Below, one piece after another: positions 6,421-6,970 of a stretch of DNA of 6,970 bases. The stretch comes from Gammaproteobacteria bacterium (GTDB lineage Bacteria > Pseudomonadota > Gammaproteobacteria > Xanthomonadales > Marinicellaceae), in assembly GCA_030426705.1 (NCBI GenBank), contig JAUHXW010000154.1, positions 1 to 6,970 of the forward strand. The letters run 5' to 3'. Every line of letters starts with the position of its first letter. Within the stretch, counting starts at the first letter, position 1. Under the pieces are notes generated by a model that ran no database searches, was not told where the DNA came from, and was given only the letters and a program-made list of their open reading frames with translations. A program made the translations under genes and the position numbers.

Positions 6421-6432
6421 ATGTCATGACAT
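6421..6432. promoter_or_regulatory. 12-bp perfect palindrome, possible operator
   Basis: ATGTCATGACAT is identical to its own reverse complement. It overlaps the proposed -35 box of the downstream YdcH-family gene and lies about 100 bp upstream of oadG, a suitable place for a dimeric regulator. I do not recognise it as the site of a specific regulator. Confidence 0.35.
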
Positions 6433-6455
6433 GAAAATCAGTTTCTGGTTAGAAT
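6426..6455 (+). promoter_or_regulatory. Probable sigma-70 promoter of the YdcH-family gene
   Basis: ATGACA (6426-6431, five of six matches to TTGACA) and TAGAAT (6450-6455, five of six to TATAAT) are separated by 18 bp. The start of transcription would be near 6462, giving a leader of about 30 bases that contains the ribosome site. A TTGACT at 6414-6419 is a better -35 by sequence but has no -10 at a suitable distance. Confidence 0.45.
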
Positions 6456-6482
6456 GATGTGAATAAACTAACAACCAAAATA

Positions 6483-6488
6483 AAGGAG
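6483..6488 (+). promoter_or_regulatory. Strong Shine-Dalgarno AAGGAG
   Basis: AAGGAG lies five bases before the ATG at 6494. It fixes that start and is the only strong ribosome site in the window, suggesting that the small protein is well translated. Confidence 0.8.
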
Positions 6489-6493
6489 ATGAA

Positions 6494-6802
6494 ATGTTAG
6501 GCGAAAAGCACGACTTACACCACGAATTCCCTGAGTATGAAGCAGAAATCAGGCACCTGAAAATGAATAACAATCACTTCGCTCGCTTTTTTGCTGAATA
6601 CGATGAGCTGGCACATGAACTTGTTCGAGTACAACAGGGACATGAGACGCCGTCTGATGAATACGTGGAAACATTGAAGAAAAAACGACTGTTTTATAAA
6701 GATGAATTGTATTTCATGATTTTAAAACACCGCCGCAAACAAAGAAAAAAAGCCATCAAGGCAGAGAAAAAACGTCTCAAGAAAAAATCAAAAGCCGATT
6801 AG
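6494..6802 (+). CDS. YdcH/DUF465 family small protein with basic tail
   Basis: Residues 1-77 match the YdcH (DUF465) family: MLGEKHDLHHEFPEY, HLKMNNNHFARFF, then a Glu-rich helix (35-50), ETPSDEYVETLKKKRL (51-66) and KDELYFMI. The fold is expected to be a short cytoplasmic helical hairpin or coiled coil. The biochemical role of the family is unknown. Typical members end near residue 75-80, whereas this one continues to 102, and 15 of its last 25 residues are Lys or Arg. Such a tail could bind nucleic acid, the ribosome or acidic membrane lipid, but that is inference. It is transcribed divergently from the oad run and convergently to the GGDEF gene, 23 bp away, with no clear terminator. The start is fixed by AAGGAG. 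Family assignment is confident; function is not. Confidence 0.9.
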   Translation: MLGEKHDLHHEFPEYEAEIRHLKMNNNHFARFFAEYDELAHELVRVQQGHETPSDEYVETLKKKRLFYKDELYFMILKHRRKQRKKAIKAEKKRLKKKSKAD

Positions 6803-6825
6803 CGCCTGGTTATTATGTGATGTGA

Positions 6826-6970
6826 TTAAGCCATTGTGATGTGGTTACCACCTTTTTCCTTGGAAATGTACAGTGCCTGATCGGCTCGATGGAACAATGA
6901 TTTAAAGTCCTCTCCTGCTTGCAGCTTGGCGATGCCAAAACTGGTAGACAGTTGTGTTTTATCAATGTGG
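6826..6970 (-). CDS. GGDEF-domain protein, C-terminal end only
   Basis: Only the last 47 codons are present; the gene enters from beyond the right edge. The translation contains STSFGIAKL, corresponding to the 'TVSIGVA' strand late in GGDEF domains. It also contains FHRADQALYISKEKGGN, the family's usual 'ADqALYrAK..GrN' ending. It stops shortly afterwards (ITMA), so GGDEF is the C-terminal domain. Such domains generally make cyclic di-GMP from two GTP, but the active-site GGDEF loop lies outside the window, so catalytic activity and any sensory domain cannot be judged. No promoter is visible here. Confidence 0.85.
   Translation of the reverse strand, partial: HIDKTQLSTSFGIAKLQAGEDFKSLFHRADQALYISKEKGGNHITMA

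Noticed and set aside
6836..6856. GTGGTTACCAC followed by CTTTTT as a terminator for the YdcH-family gene
   Set aside because: The arms are separated by a single base, so no hairpin loop can form, and the site lies in the GGDEF coding sequence (Gly-Gly-Asn-His codons).

Overview
The window looks like chromosomal DNA of a free-living, probably marine or salt-adapted gammaproteobacterium of moderate GC content. The evidence is a three-subunit sodium-pumping oxaloacetate decarboxylase, an NhaD-type Na+/H+ antiporter, a YdcH/DUF465 protein and a GGDEF protein. A secreted glycosidase-like protein also ends in a short 'IFADDFE' tail, a C-terminal style I associate with Lysobacterales/Marinicella-like bacteria. 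That genus-level guess is from memory and is weak.

Left part (1-438): no convincing gene. It holds a clean 205-bp MITE-like element (55-259) with perfect 15-bp terminal inverted repeats and a perfect 8-bp target duplication. Inside it is an older-looking hairpin resembling the widely dispersed 'GTCATTCTGAGCGAAGCGAAGAATCTC' palindromic repeat. Degenerate direct repeats containing CGTGGT follow.

Positions 399-1692 (+): a secreted DUF4874/DUF4832 glycoside-hydrolase-like protein. Its signal peptide (399-473) lies in a different frame from the main domain (open to 1692), and the usual N-terminal motif region between them seems to be lost, so the gene is probably broken or recently damaged.

Positions 1695-6317 (-): an operon-like run oadG-oadA-oadB-nhaD, with gaps of 6, 5 and 40 bp. 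The Oad complex decarboxylates oxaloacetate to pyruvate and uses the energy to export Na+. NhaD exchanges Na+ out for H+ in. Together they form a sodium-extrusion module, one arm driven by metabolism and one by the proton gradient. nhaD converges on the DUF4832 gene with only 2 bp between stop codons.

Right part (6318-6970): a divergent intergenic region with a plausible promoter and a 12-bp perfect palindrome precedes a YdcH/DUF465 protein with an unusual Lys/Arg-rich C-terminal tail. The window ends in the last 47 codons of a GGDEF (diguanylate cyclase-type) gene on the minus strand. No tRNA, rRNA, CRISPR array or convincing intrinsic terminator was seen. I see no clearly novel multi-gene system. 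The most notable items are the MITE with its nested hairpin, the broken secreted gene and the oad-nhaD linkage.
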